DNA of 39,389 nucleotides from Mesorhizobium sp. (GTDB lineage: Bacteria > Pseudomonadota > Alphaproteobacteria > Rhizobiales > Rhizobiaceae). The DNA lies in assembly GCF_004962925.1 (NCBI RefSeq), contig NZ_SUEO01000002.1, positions 1 through 39,389 of the forward strand, read 5' to 3'. Shown piece after piece: positions 16,395-23,414 of this stretch. The number at the start of each line of letters is the position of its first letter. The first letter of the stretch is position 1. The notes under the pieces are model-generated. The model saw only the letters and a program-made list of their open reading frames with translations. It had not been told where the DNA came from and did no database searches. Both the position numbers and the translations under genes were made by a program.

Positions 16395-16817
16395 ATGGAA
16401 CCCCGCATCTCCATCATCACCATCGCCGTCGACGATCTCGAGCGCGCCACGCGCTTCTACGAGGCGATGGGCCTGACCCGCCATGCCGGGATCACCGACG
16501 GCGTCGCCTTCTTCCAGATGGGCGGCGTCATTCTCGGCCTGTTCCCGCGCGCAAGCGCCGAAGAGGATTCGGGCATCACCTTCGGCACGGCGCCGTCGGC
16601 GGTCTACCTCGCCTATAACACCCGCTCCGACACTGAAGTCGACGACGTGCTTGCGATGGCCGAGAAGGCCGGCGGTCGTATCGTCAAGCCGGCCGGCCGC
16701 GCCTTTTGGGGCGGCTGGTATGGCTATTTCGCCGACACGGAGGGGCATGTCTGGGAAGTGGCGCACAATCCGGCTTTTCCGATTGCGGAAGACGGCAGCA
16801 TCTCGCTGCCGGGCTGA
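16395..16817 (+). CDS. VOC family protein (glyoxalase/bleomycin-resistance fold)
   Basis: 140 residues with two beta-alpha-beta-beta-beta modules: ISIITIAVDDLERATRFYEAMGL at the start and WGGWYGYFADTEGHVWEVAHNP near the end, where the Glu of WEV is the usual metal ligand. The family includes glyoxalases, dioxygenases and binding proteins, so the reaction is open. The ATG lies two bases after the enoyl-CoA hydratase stop, implying coupled translation; the ATPase gene follows after 12 bases. Confidence 0.88.
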   Translation: MEPRISIITIAVDDLERATRFYEAMGLTRHAGITDGVAFFQMGGVILGLFPRASAEEDSGITFGTAPSAVYLAYNTRSDTEVDDVLAMAEKAGGRIVKPAGRAFWGGWYGYFADTEGHVWEVAHNPAFPIAEDGSISLPG

Positions 16818-16829
16818 TCCCACTGCCAG

Positions 16830-17606
16830 ATGGCATATCGCAAGCAACTGACGCGACTGAAGGCTCCCTATCTCAAGCGCATCCTGATCGAACCAGCGCG
16901 GGTCGCAGACTGGGAAAAATATCCCTGGAATCTGCCGATCTTCCGCAGCCATGATTTCGAGCTCGAATTCACCACGCCGATCACCATCATCGTCGGTGAG
17001 AACGGCACCGGAAAGTCGACGCTGCTCGAGGCGATCGGCGCTCTGGCCGGATACGATGAGGCCGGCGGCGGCAAGGGCTACATGCCCATCGACCACTCCC
17101 GCGCCATCGACAAGAGCGGCGCGGCACTGGCGGGAACGCTGCGCGGCCACTGGCTGCCGAAGGTTACCGCCGGCTGGTTCTTTCGCGCCGAATCCTTTTA
17201 CTCGGTGGCCCGTTACCTCGACCGAGCCGCGCTGGATGCGGGTGAAGCACCGCCTGATTTCCTGTCCTGGTCGCATGGTGAGGGCTTTATCCGCTTCTTC
17301 GAGGAGCGCTGCCGCCGGCAAGGCATCTACATCCTCGACGAGCCCGAAAGCGCCTTGTCGCCGACGCGCCAGATCGAGCTTCTCAGGATGCTGCGGCGGA
17401 TGGACCAGTCCGGCACGGCGCAAGTGATCATGGCGACGCATTCGCCGCTGCTGATGGCCTGTCCCGGCGCGCGGCTGTTCCGCATCAGCCGGTTCGGCCT
17501 CGACCCGACCGATTTCCATGATACCGATCATTTCCGCATGATGCGCGACTTCTGCACCGATCCGCAGGCGTTCATGGAGGAAGCGCTGAGGGAGGACGGT
17601 GAGTGA
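16830..17606 (+). CDS. AAA family ATPase (ABC/SMC-like, stand-alone)
   Basis: 258 residues of the predicted-ATPase group related to ABC and RecF/SMC domains, without a long coiled coil. The Walker A is GENGTGKST (56-64), the signature-like motif is SWSHGEG (about 147-152, in place of LSGGQ), the Walker B is GIYILDEPESALSP (D170, E171) and the switch is MATHSP. It starts MAYRKQLTRLKAPYLKRILIEP. Such proteins occur alone in many proteobacteria and their role is not established. No nuclease or toxin partner lies beside it, so a defence role is not supported. It overlaps the GNAT gene by 4 bases. Confidence 0.88.
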   Translation: MAYRKQLTRLKAPYLKRILIEPARVADWEKYPWNLPIFRSHDFELEFTTPITIIVGENGTGKSTLLEAIGALAGYDEAGGGKGYMPIDHSRAIDKSGAALAGTLRGHWLPKVTAGWFFRAESFYSVARYLDRAALDAGEAPPDFLSWSHGEGFIRFFEERCRRQGIYILDEPESALSPTRQIELLRMLRRMDQSGTAQVIMATHSPLLMACPGARLFRISRFGLDPTDFHDTDHFRMMRDFCTDPQAFMEEALREDGE

Positions 17607-18376
17607 CGATGCAAGACGATCTTGGTTGGGCCAATCTTAACTGGGAAGTCGAGCAGGCTTGCCGCGAGGCGTGGCCAGCGGCCGTCGAGACGGTCGTCGA
17701 CGGCTGGCTTTTCAGGCAATCGGGCGGAAGGATCCGGCGCCCGAATTCCGTTAACCCGTTGCGCGGCAAACGTGGCGCGCCGGAGGCGGTGCTTGATGCC
17801 GCCGAGGCTTTCTACACTAGCCACGGCCAGACGCCGCTGTTTCGGGTTCCCGAAATCGCCGCCGACATGGAGACAGCGCTCGACAACCGCGGCTATCAGA
17901 CGGAAGGCGGAACGATCCATCTCCATGCCGGAATCGACGAATTGGCGGAAGTCCGCGACGAGCAAGTCACGGTTTCGCCGACGCCAAGTGAGGGCTGGCT
18001 TGCAGCGCGGTTCCGCATGGGTGCCTATGACGACGCGGATCGCCGTATCTTTCGAGACATGACTGGACTGATCGTCGGCGACAAGGCGTTCGTGTCGTGC
18101 GTACGCGACAACGAAATTGCTGCCGTGGCTTATGGTGTCGTCCGTCACGGACTGCTTGTTGTGGAATCGGTTGAAACGGACGGCAGGTTCAGGCAGCAAG
18201 GGCTCGGCCGCAGGACGGTCGGCGGCCTGATCGACTGGGCACGACGGGCGGGTGCATCGGCAGCATGCCTGCAAGTGGTTGCCGACAACACGCCTGCCCG
18301 TGCTCTTTATGCCTCGCTTGGCTTCAGGCGTGAACTCTACCGATATCACTACCGCAGGAAGGCGATTGCCGCATGA
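17603..18376 (+). CDS. GNAT family N-acetyltransferase
   Basis: 257 residues. The C-terminal GNAT domain (about 130-257) contains the acetyl-CoA loop ETDGRFRQQGLGRRTVGGL and the final CLQVVADNTPARALYASLGF. The N-terminal half (DGWLFRQSGGRIRRPNSVNPL) matches the two-part GNAT subgroup in which it forms a degenerate second domain. The start is GTG at 17603, overlapping the ATPase stop and preceded by GGAGG; ATG at 17609 is an alternative. The stop overlaps the next gene's ATG (ATGA). The acetyl acceptor is unknown. Confidence 0.88.
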   Translation: MTMQDDLGWANLNWEVEQACREAWPAAVETVVDGWLFRQSGGRIRRPNSVNPLRGKRGAPEAVLDAAEAFYTSHGQTPLFRVPEIAADMETALDNRGYQTEGGTIHLHAGIDELAEVRDEQVTVSPTPSEGWLAARFRMGAYDDADRRIFRDMTGLIVGDKAFVSCVRDNEIAAVAYGVVRHGLLVVESVETDGRFRQQGLGRRTVGGLIDWARRAGASAACLQVVADNTPARALYASLGFRRELYRYHYRRKAIAA

Positions 18377-18894
18377 ACCACGACGCCTACGACAATGCCT
18401 ATATCGCCGGCATCCTCAATTCGGTGAAGACCATCGCCATGGTCGGCGCGTCTGCCAATGACGTGCGGCCGAGCTATTTCGTGCTGAAATATCTGCTCGC
18501 CAAAGGGTTTTCGGTGTTCCCGATCAACCCGGGACAGGCCGGCAAGGAAATCCTCGGCCGAACAGTCTATGCCAGGCTCGCCGATCTCCCCGAGCCCGTC
18601 GACATGGTCGACATCTTTCGCGCTTCCGCGGCGGTGCCGGGCGTCATCGACGAGGGCCTGCGGCTCGATCCGTTGCCGAAAGTCGTCTGGATGCAGCTCG
18701 GCGTGCGCCACGACGAGGCGGCTGCGCGCGCCGAGGCCGCCGGCATCAAGGTGGTGATGAACCGCTGCCCCAAGATCGAGTATGGCAAGCTGTCGGGCGA
18801 AATCGGCTGGACCGGCGTCAACTCCGGCGTGCTGTCGTCGAAGAAGCCGCTGATGCGGCCGGGATTCCAGAGCTTCGGCGTTCGCCAGAAGTAG
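18373..18894 (+). CDS. CoA-binding domain protein (YccU-like)
   Basis: 173 residues with one CoA-binding Rossmann domain: KTIAMVGASANDVRPSYFVLKYLLAKGFSVFPINPG, then VDMVDIFRASAAVPGVIDE and VVWMQLGVRHDEAAARAEAAGI, and a conserved MNRCPKIEY with Cys. It resembles the nucleotide-binding part of succinyl-CoA synthetase but lacks the ligase domain. It is the last gene of the operon starting at 15571 and sits upstream of metY. Function is not known; it probably senses or carries CoA derivatives. Confidence 0.87.
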   Translation: MNHDAYDNAYIAGILNSVKTIAMVGASANDVRPSYFVLKYLLAKGFSVFPINPGQAGKEILGRTVYARLADLPEPVDMVDIFRASAAVPGVIDEGLRLDPLPKVVWMQLGVRHDEAAARAEAAGIKVVMNRCPKIEYGKLSGEIGWTGVNSGVLSSKKPLMRPGFQSFGVRQK

Positions 18895-18942
18895 ACCATG
18901 ATCCCGAAAAGTGGAAACCGGTTTTCGCTGGAGATCATGGTC
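18894..18942. repeat. Extragenic palindromic repeat, CATGATC type, copy 1
   Basis: Outer arms GACCATGATC (18894-18903) and GATCATGGTC (18933-18942) pair over 10 bp; inner arms CGAAAA (18905-18910) and TTTTCG (18922-18927) pair around an 11-base centre. It starts at the stop codon of the CoA-binding gene. The copy at 22064-22111 has the same plan, so this is an interspersed repeat. Confidence 0.85.
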
Positions 18943-18961
18943 AAACAAGAAAGATAGAGCC

Positions 18962-19109
18962 CCATCCCGATCCTATCGGGGTGGATCAGGCTCAAGACGG
19001 AAAGTTATTCCGGTAATCGGAACATTTTCTCGCGCCTCGATCACAGAACGTGCATCGAAGGGCATTTTCTTCTTTGCATTCGTGACCGGGCTTCGCCAAG
19101 AATGCCCGG
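18962..19109 (+). promoter_or_regulatory. metY upstream regulatory region and structured leader
   Basis: Three elements lie in order. A hairpin at 18962-18984 (10 bp including one wobble, CCT loop) has no T-tract. A half-site array at 18998-19022 reads CGGAA, 5 bases, TTCCG, 5 bases, CGGAA. A leader segment around 19101-19109 (AATGCCCGG) can pair with GGGCATTTT (19060-19068), with GCATTC (19076-19081) or with CCGGGC (19086-19091). The last two together make an H-type pseudoknot. The Shine-Dalgarno AGGGAGG follows at 19129-19135. The conserved TGATTTG and GCTAAA blocks of SAM-II riboswitches are absent. Confidence 0.45.
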
Positions 19110-19141
19110 CGATTTTCAGAAGGTTCAAAGGGAGGTATTCG

Positions 19142-20422
19142 ATGACCCGCACGCCCGGTTTCAACACGCTCGCCGTCCATGCCGGCGCCAAGCCCGACCC
19201 GGCGACCGGCGCGCGTGCCACGCCGATCTACCAGACGACCTCCTTTGTCTTCGATGATGCCGATCACGCCGCCTCGCTGTTCGGGCTAAAGGCCTTCGGC
19301 AACATCTATACCCGCATCATGAACCCGACGCAGGCGGTGCTGGAAGAGCGTATCGCGGCGCTCGAAGGCGGCACGGCAGGGCTGGCGGTGGCGTCGGGTC
19401 ATGCCGCGCAGGTGCTTGTCTTCCACAATCTGATGCAGCCCGGCGACAATTTCGTCGCTGCGACAAGGCTTTACGGCGGCTCGATCAACCAGTTCGGCCA
19501 CGCCTTCAAGAATTTCGGCTGGCAGGTGCGCTGGGCCGACACCAACGACATCTCGACCTTCGAAAGCCAGATCGACGAAAAAACCAAGGCGATCTTCATC
19601 GAGAGCCTGGCTAATCCGGGCGGCGTCTTCGTCGACATCGAGAAGATCGGCGACATCGCCCGCAAACACGGCCTGCCGCTGATAGTCGACAACACGCTGG
19701 CCTCGCCCTATCTGGTCCGGCCGATCGAGCATGGCGCCGACATCGTCGTGCATTCGCTGACCAAGTTCATCGGCGGCCACGGTAATTCGATCGGCGGCGC
19801 CATTGTCGACGGCGGCACCTTCGACTGGTCGAAATCAGGCAAGTATCCGATGCTGTCGGAGCCGCGCCCCGAATATGGCGGCCTCGTCCTGCACGAAACC
19901 TTCGGCAATTTCGCTTTCGCCATTGCCGCGCGCGTGCTTGGCCTGCGCGACATGGGCCCGGCGATCTCACCCTTCAATGCGTTCCTGATCCTGACCGGAC
20001 TGGAAACCTTGCCGCTCAGAATGCAGCGCCATTGCGACAATGCAGTCACTGTCGCCGCGTGGCTGTCCAACCACCCGAAGGTCGCCTGGGTGTCCTATCC
20101 CGGCCTGCCCAGCGACAAGAACAACGCGCTGCAGAAGAAGTACTCGCCGCTTGGCGCTGGTGCGGTGTTCACCTTCGGCCTGAAGGGCGGCTATGCGGCG
20201 GGCATCAAATTCGTGGAGGCGCTCGAACTGTTTTCGCACCTCGCCAATGTCGGCGACACCAAGTCGCTGGTCATCCACCCGGCATCGACCACGCATCGGC
20301 AATTGTCGGACGAGCAGAAAGTTACGGCGGGCGCTGGGCCGGATACGGTCAGGCTCTCGGTCGGCATCGAGGATGTCAACGACATCGTCGCCGATCTGGA
20401 ACAGGCTCTCGCCAAGGTTTGA
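19142..20422 (+). CDS. metY: O-acetylhomoserine aminocarboxypropyltransferase (sulfhydrylase)
   Basis: 426-residue PLP enzyme of the Cys/Met metabolism family. It makes homocysteine from O-acetylhomoserine and sulfide in the cytoplasm. It starts MTRTPGFNTLAVHAGAKPDP, followed by RATPIYQTTSFVF and NIYTRIMNPTQAVLEERIAALEGG. The PLP lysine lies in HSLTKFIGGHGNSIGG (K208), and LVIHPASTTHRQLSDEQ is near the end. The start is fixed by AGGGAGG six bases upstream; the longer in-frame reading from 18911 covers the palindromic repeat and leader. MetY rather than MetZ is chosen from the length and the N-terminal sequence. A cupin gene follows after 21 bases. Confidence 0.92.
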   Translation: MTRTPGFNTLAVHAGAKPDPATGARATPIYQTTSFVFDDADHAASLFGLKAFGNIYTRIMNPTQAVLEERIAALEGGTAGLAVASGHAAQVLVFHNLMQPGDNFVAATRLYGGSINQFGHAFKNFGWQVRWADTNDISTFESQIDEKTKAIFIESLANPGGVFVDIEKIGDIARKHGLPLIVDNTLASPYLVRPIEHGADIVVHSLTKFIGGHGNSIGGAIVDGGTFDWSKSGKYPMLSEPRPEYGGLVLHETFGNFAFAIAARVLGLRDMGPAISPFNAFLILTGLETLPLRMQRHCDNAVTVAAWLSNHPKVAWVSYPGLPSDKNNALQKKYSPLGAGAVFTFGLKGGYAAGIKFVEALELFSHLANVGDTKSLVIHPASTTHRQLSDEQKVTAGAGPDTVRLSVGIEDVNDIVADLEQALAKV

Positions 20423-20443
20423 TCCCTGCTGGAAGGAGCTCCC

Positions 20444-20794
20444 ATGACCGCGCCGAAATTTCTCTCCGTCAAAGTCGAAAGTGTCGAGCCGGAACTTGGC
20501 GCACCGGCACCGGATCGTCTGATCTCAGGCGATCCGAAGTTCCGCACCTGGAATGTCGAGGAGCGCGACGGCGGGCTCTATGCCGGCATCTGGGAGGCGA
20601 CGCCGGGCAAATGGCGCATCGAGTATGACGAGTGGGAGTTCTGCCACATCCTGTCGGGCGTTTCAGTGATCGCCGAGGAGGGCGGCGAGGCGCGCACCGT
20701 CAGAGCTGGCGACAGTTTCGTGCTCAGGCCGGGCTTTAGGGGAAGCTGGGAAGTGCTTGAAACGACTCGCAAGGAGTATGTGATCAAGCTTTGA
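20444..20794 (+). CDS. Cupin domain protein (DUF861-like)
   Basis: 116-residue single cupin of the ureidoglycine aminohydrolase-like type: VEERDGGLYAGIWEATPGKWRIEYDEWEFCHILSG followed by GEARTVRAGDSFVLRPGFRGSWEVLE. The usual first-motif pattern is reduced (E, H retained). No catalytic assignment is possible. It lies 21 bases downstream of metY on the same strand, so it is probably co-transcribed. Its stop codon directly abuts the end of the convergent P450 gene. Confidence 0.85.
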   Translation: MTAPKFLSVKVESVEPELGAPAPDRLISGDPKFRTWNVEERDGGLYAGIWEATPGKWRIEYDEWEFCHILSGVSVIAEEGGEARTVRAGDSFVLRPGFRGSWEVLETTRKEYVIKL

Positions 20795-22051
20795 TCATCG
20801 TCCAGTGTGCACGGCGAGCGCTTCCAGCCCGTGGAAATGATAGGTGCCGCGGAAGCGCGGCTGTCCGGCGAAATGCAGCCGCGGCAGGCGCTCGAACAGG
20901 ATTTTCAGCGACACCTGCAATTCGAGCCGGGCAAGCGGCGCGCCGATGCAGAAATGAATGCCGGCGCCGAACGAGACGTTCTTCTGGTCCGCACGATCCG
21001 GCCTGAAGGCGAGGGGTTCGGCAAAGACCGCCGGGTCGTGATTGGCCATGCCGAGCAGCAGGCCGATCGTCTCGCCCGGCCGCACAAGAATGCCCGGAGC
21101 GACCTCGATCTCTTCATAGGCATAACGCGTGAACATGTGCAGCGGCGCATCGAAGCGCAGGCATTCCTCGACGGTCGCGGCGGTCGCTTCCGTAGAAATG
21201 AAGAAGCGGCGCGGGTCGCCGCCTTGCGCGAGGATCGAGCGCACCGCATTGCCGGTCTGGTGAACGGTCGCCTCGTGGCCGGCGTTGAGCAGCAGGATGG
21301 CCGAGGAGACCAGTTCTTCCTCCGAGAGTTTTTGGCCATCGTCTTGCGCCGAGATCAGCAGCGACAACAGATCGTCGCCGGGGTTCTTCCGCCGTTCCGC
21401 GACATAGCCGCGCAGGAAGTCGGAAAAATCGCGCGCGGCACGATTGGCCGTCTCTTCCGTTTCGCGTGTGCGGCCATGCATGTACATGGCGACCATCTGA
21501 TGCGACCAGTCGAGCAGTTGCGGCCCCATCTCGACCGGCACGCCGAGCATCTCGGCAATGATGGTGATCGGCAAAGGCGACGCGAAAGCCGGCAGCAGAT
21601 CGACTTGGTCCCGTTCGAAACGGTCGATCAGCTCGTTGGCGAGCGCCTCGACGCGCGGCCGAAGCCGCTCGACCTGGCGCGAGACGAAGGCGCGGTTGAC
21701 CAGCGTTCTGAGCCTGGTGTGAACAGGTGGTTCCAACTCCAGCATCGAATTGGCCTCGATGCCGTCGAAGGCGCTGAGATGCGTGCGGTCCTGGCCAATG
21801 CCGCTTCTGTCGGGGATGCCGGCCGGGTTCTGGCGACCGAAGCGGCGGTCGCGCAGCAGCCGGTTGACGTCGTCGAAGCCGCCGAAGCACCAAAAGCCAA
21901 ACTCCTCCCAGAAGAAGGCGTTCGATGCGCCATGCATGAAGGCATAGGCCTCGTATGGGTTCTGGAAAAAAGCCGGCTCGTGCGGGTCCATCCGCACACG
22001 GCGGGTGGCTGGATCGAAGGCAAGGTAGGGAGGCGGCGTCAGGTCGGTCAT
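20795..22051 (-). CDS. Cytochrome P450
   Basis: 418-residue soluble bacterial P450. The heme-binding loop is FGAGIHFCIGAPLARLE (thiolate C368), the I-helix oxygen site is LLLNAGHEATVHQTGNA, the ExxR motif is EECLRFDAP and the distal meander is FRPDR. It needs a ferredoxin/reductase pair, none of which is encoded nearby. The substrate is unknown. The gene starts MTDLTPPPYLAFDPATRRVR at 22051. It is divergent from the FAD oxidoreductase across a repeat-filled intergenic region, and convergent with the cupin gene with no bases between. Confidence 0.93.
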   Translation of the reverse strand: MTDLTPPPYLAFDPATRRVRMDPHEPAFFQNPYEAYAFMHGASNAFFWEEFGFWCFGGFDDVNRLLRDRRFGRQNPAGIPDRSGIGQDRTHLSAFDGIEANSMLELEPPVHTRLRTLVNRAFVSRQVERLRPRVEALANELIDRFERDQVDLLPAFASPLPITIIAEMLGVPVEMGPQLLDWSHQMVAMYMHGRTRETEETANRAARDFSDFLRGYVAERRKNPGDDLLSLLISAQDDGQKLSEEELVSSAILLLNAGHEATVHQTGNAVRSILAQGGDPRRFFISTEATAATVEECLRFDAPLHMFTRYAYEEIEVAPGILVRPGETIGLLLGMANHDPAVFAEPLAFRPDRADQKNVSFGAGIHFCIGAPLARLELQVSLKILFERLPRLHFAGQPRFRGTYHFHGLEALAVHTGR

Positions 22052-22063
22052 ACCAGACCATTA

Positions 22064-22111
22064 GCGCATGACCCCGAAAACCGGAATCGGTTTTCGGAAA
22101 GGATCATGCGC
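22064..22111. repeat. Extragenic palindromic repeat, CATGATC type, copy 2
   Basis: Outer arms GCGCATGA(C) and (G)ATCATGCGC; inner arms CCGAAAACCG (22074-22083) and CGGTTTTCGG (22088-22097) with a GAAT loop. It has the same plan as 18894-18942 but a longer inner stem. It begins 13 bases from the P450 start codon. Confidence 0.85.
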
Positions 22112-22122
22112 AGATTCAAAGT

Positions 22123-22166
22123 CTTGGAGCGTCCTTTGCGCGTCGAACGACGCGCGGCGCTCCAAG
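22123..22166. repeat. Palindromic module, CTTGGAGCG type
   Basis: Outer arms CTTGGAGCG (22123-22131) and CGCTCCAAG (22158-22166), inner arms GCGCGTCG (22138-22145) and CGACGCGC (22148-22155). It follows copy 2 of the CATGATC repeat after 11 bases, so the modules appear joined as a mosaic. Confidence 0.75.
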
Positions 22167-22214
22167 GCTTGCCAGCTTGATGCCAGACCGTATGTTGGGC
22201 GCCCGATAGTCCGA

Positions 22215-22257
22215 TGCATGTCGCCCAAAAGTGTGAAGCGGTTTTGGGCGACATGCA
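22215..22257. repeat. Palindromic repeat, TGCATGTCG type, copy 1
   Basis: Perfect 16-bp arms TGCATGTCGCCCAAAA (22215-22230) and its complement (22242-22257) around an 11-base loop GTGTGAAGCGG. A diverged copy is at 29874-29922. It is the third module of the mosaic in the P450/FAD oxidoreductase gap. Confidence 0.9.
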
Positions 22258-22304
22258 CAAAAGCGCGTTGAGCCAGCCGACACGGCTGCGGAAAGACTGA
22301 CTTG

Positions 22305-23414
22305 ATGAATGTGATCGTGGTCGGCGCAGGCATTGCAGGGCTTTCGACGGCGTGGTCGCTGGTCAAGGCCGGGCATCGGGTCACGATCGTCGAGCAGGGA
22401 CCGATTCCCAATCCGCTTGCCGCTTCGGGCGATCATCACCGCATCATCCGCCGCGCTTATGGTGCAGCGGCGGGCTATGGCCGGCTGATCACCGAAGCCT
22501 ATGAGGCCTGGGACGAGATGTGGGCCGATCTTGGCGAAAACCATCTCGATCCGCGCGGCTTCATCTGCATTTCGCGCGACGAGGGTGATGACGCCGAGCA
22601 GATGCGCGACGGGCTGGCGGCCGGCGATTTTCCCTTCGAGATGATCGAGCCGGGCGAGGCCGTTGCGCGCTGGCCGTTCCTCGAGAGCGGAAGTTTTCGC
22701 TACGTTTTCTTCTCGCCGGAGGGCGGCGCACTGCATTGCCGCAAGATCGCGGCGGGACTCGCCAATTGGCTGCGGGCCAACGGCGCCAACGTCTACGAAA
22801 ACAGCAAGGTGACGAAGATCGACGCCGAGGCCGGTCACATCGTGCTTGAGAGCGGCGAGACGATGCAGGCCGACCGCATCGTCGTCACATCAGGCGCCTG
22901 GGTGCTGAAGCTGTTTCCGGAACTGGATGGCGAACTGAAGACCTGGCGCAACGCGCTCGCCTATGTCGAGCCGCCGGCGGACCTGAAAGCGGCATGGCAG
23001 GCAGCCCCGATCATCCTCGATGTCGGCGGCGCTGTCGACGGCTACGTGATCCCGCCCTCAGGCGGCGCCGGCATGAAATTCGGCTCCGGCCTGCACAAGG
23101 TGCCGACCAGCGACGCCGACTGGAACCGCCAGCCGGTGTCGGGCGAGGGCGAGGCGATCCGCAACCTGTTTTCGCCGCCGATCGCCCGCATCGAGGAGTA
23201 TGGGGTGACCGAAGTCGTCACCTGCGCCTACACATTCACCGCCGACGAAAAATTCCTGGCGCATGAGAAGGGCAGATGCCTTGTTGTCTCGGCCTGTTCC
23301 GGCCATGGCTACAAATTCGGCGCGGCGGTCGGCAGGCGTGCCGCGGCGGCCGTCGGCGACGGCGATATCGCGGGCTTGAGGACATGGCTAAGGGCGGAGG
23401 GTGGCCTGAGCTAG
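22305..23414 (+). CDS. FAD-dependent oxidoreductase (DAO / sarcosine oxidase-like)
   Basis: 369 residues of the D-amino-acid-oxidase (DAO) superfamily. The dinucleotide fold is NVIVVGAGIAGLSTAWSLVKAGHRVTIVEQ (GxGxxG at 7-12); DRIVVTSGAWVLKLFP and the C-terminal CSGHGYKFGAAVGR loop, which closes on the flavin, match monomeric sarcosine oxidase relatives. It should oxidise a secondary or primary amine and release hydrogen peroxide; the substrate is not known. The ATG at 22305 is chosen over TTG at 22302, with weak GGAAAG upstream. Its end overlaps the convergent secreted-protein gene by 4 bases. Confidence 0.88.
   Translation: MNVIVVGAGIAGLSTAWSLVKAGHRVTIVEQGPIPNPLAASGDHHRIIRRAYGAAAGYGRLITEAYEAWDEMWADLGENHLDPRGFICISRDEGDDAEQMRDGLAAGDFPFEMIEPGEAVARWPFLESGSFRYVFFSPEGGALHCRKIAAGLANWLRANGANVYENSKVTKIDAEAGHIVLESGETMQADRIVVTSGAWVLKLFPELDGELKTWRNALAYVEPPADLKAAWQAAPIILDVGGAVDGYVIPPSGGAGMKFGSGLHKVPTSDADWNRQPVSGEGEAIRNLFSPPIARIEEYGVTEVVTCAYTFTADEKFLAHEKGRCLVVSACSGHGYKFGAAVGRRAAAAVGDGDIAGLRTWLRAEGGLS

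Noticed and set aside
16830-18894. Anti-phage defence module around the AAA ATPase
   Set aside because: There is no nuclease, toxin, reverse transcriptase or other effector next to it, and neighbours are metabolic; only the ATPase family resemblance suggests it.
18960-19141. SAM-II riboswitch upstream of metY
   Set aside because: The position suits it, but I could not find the conserved TGATTTG loop or GCTAAA block. The pairing pattern is reported as an unclassified leader instead.
20807-22180. Long plus-strand frame of about 457 codons over the P450 gene
   Set aside because: It is antisense to a complete P450 with all motifs, has no recognisable domain and runs into the palindromic repeats.
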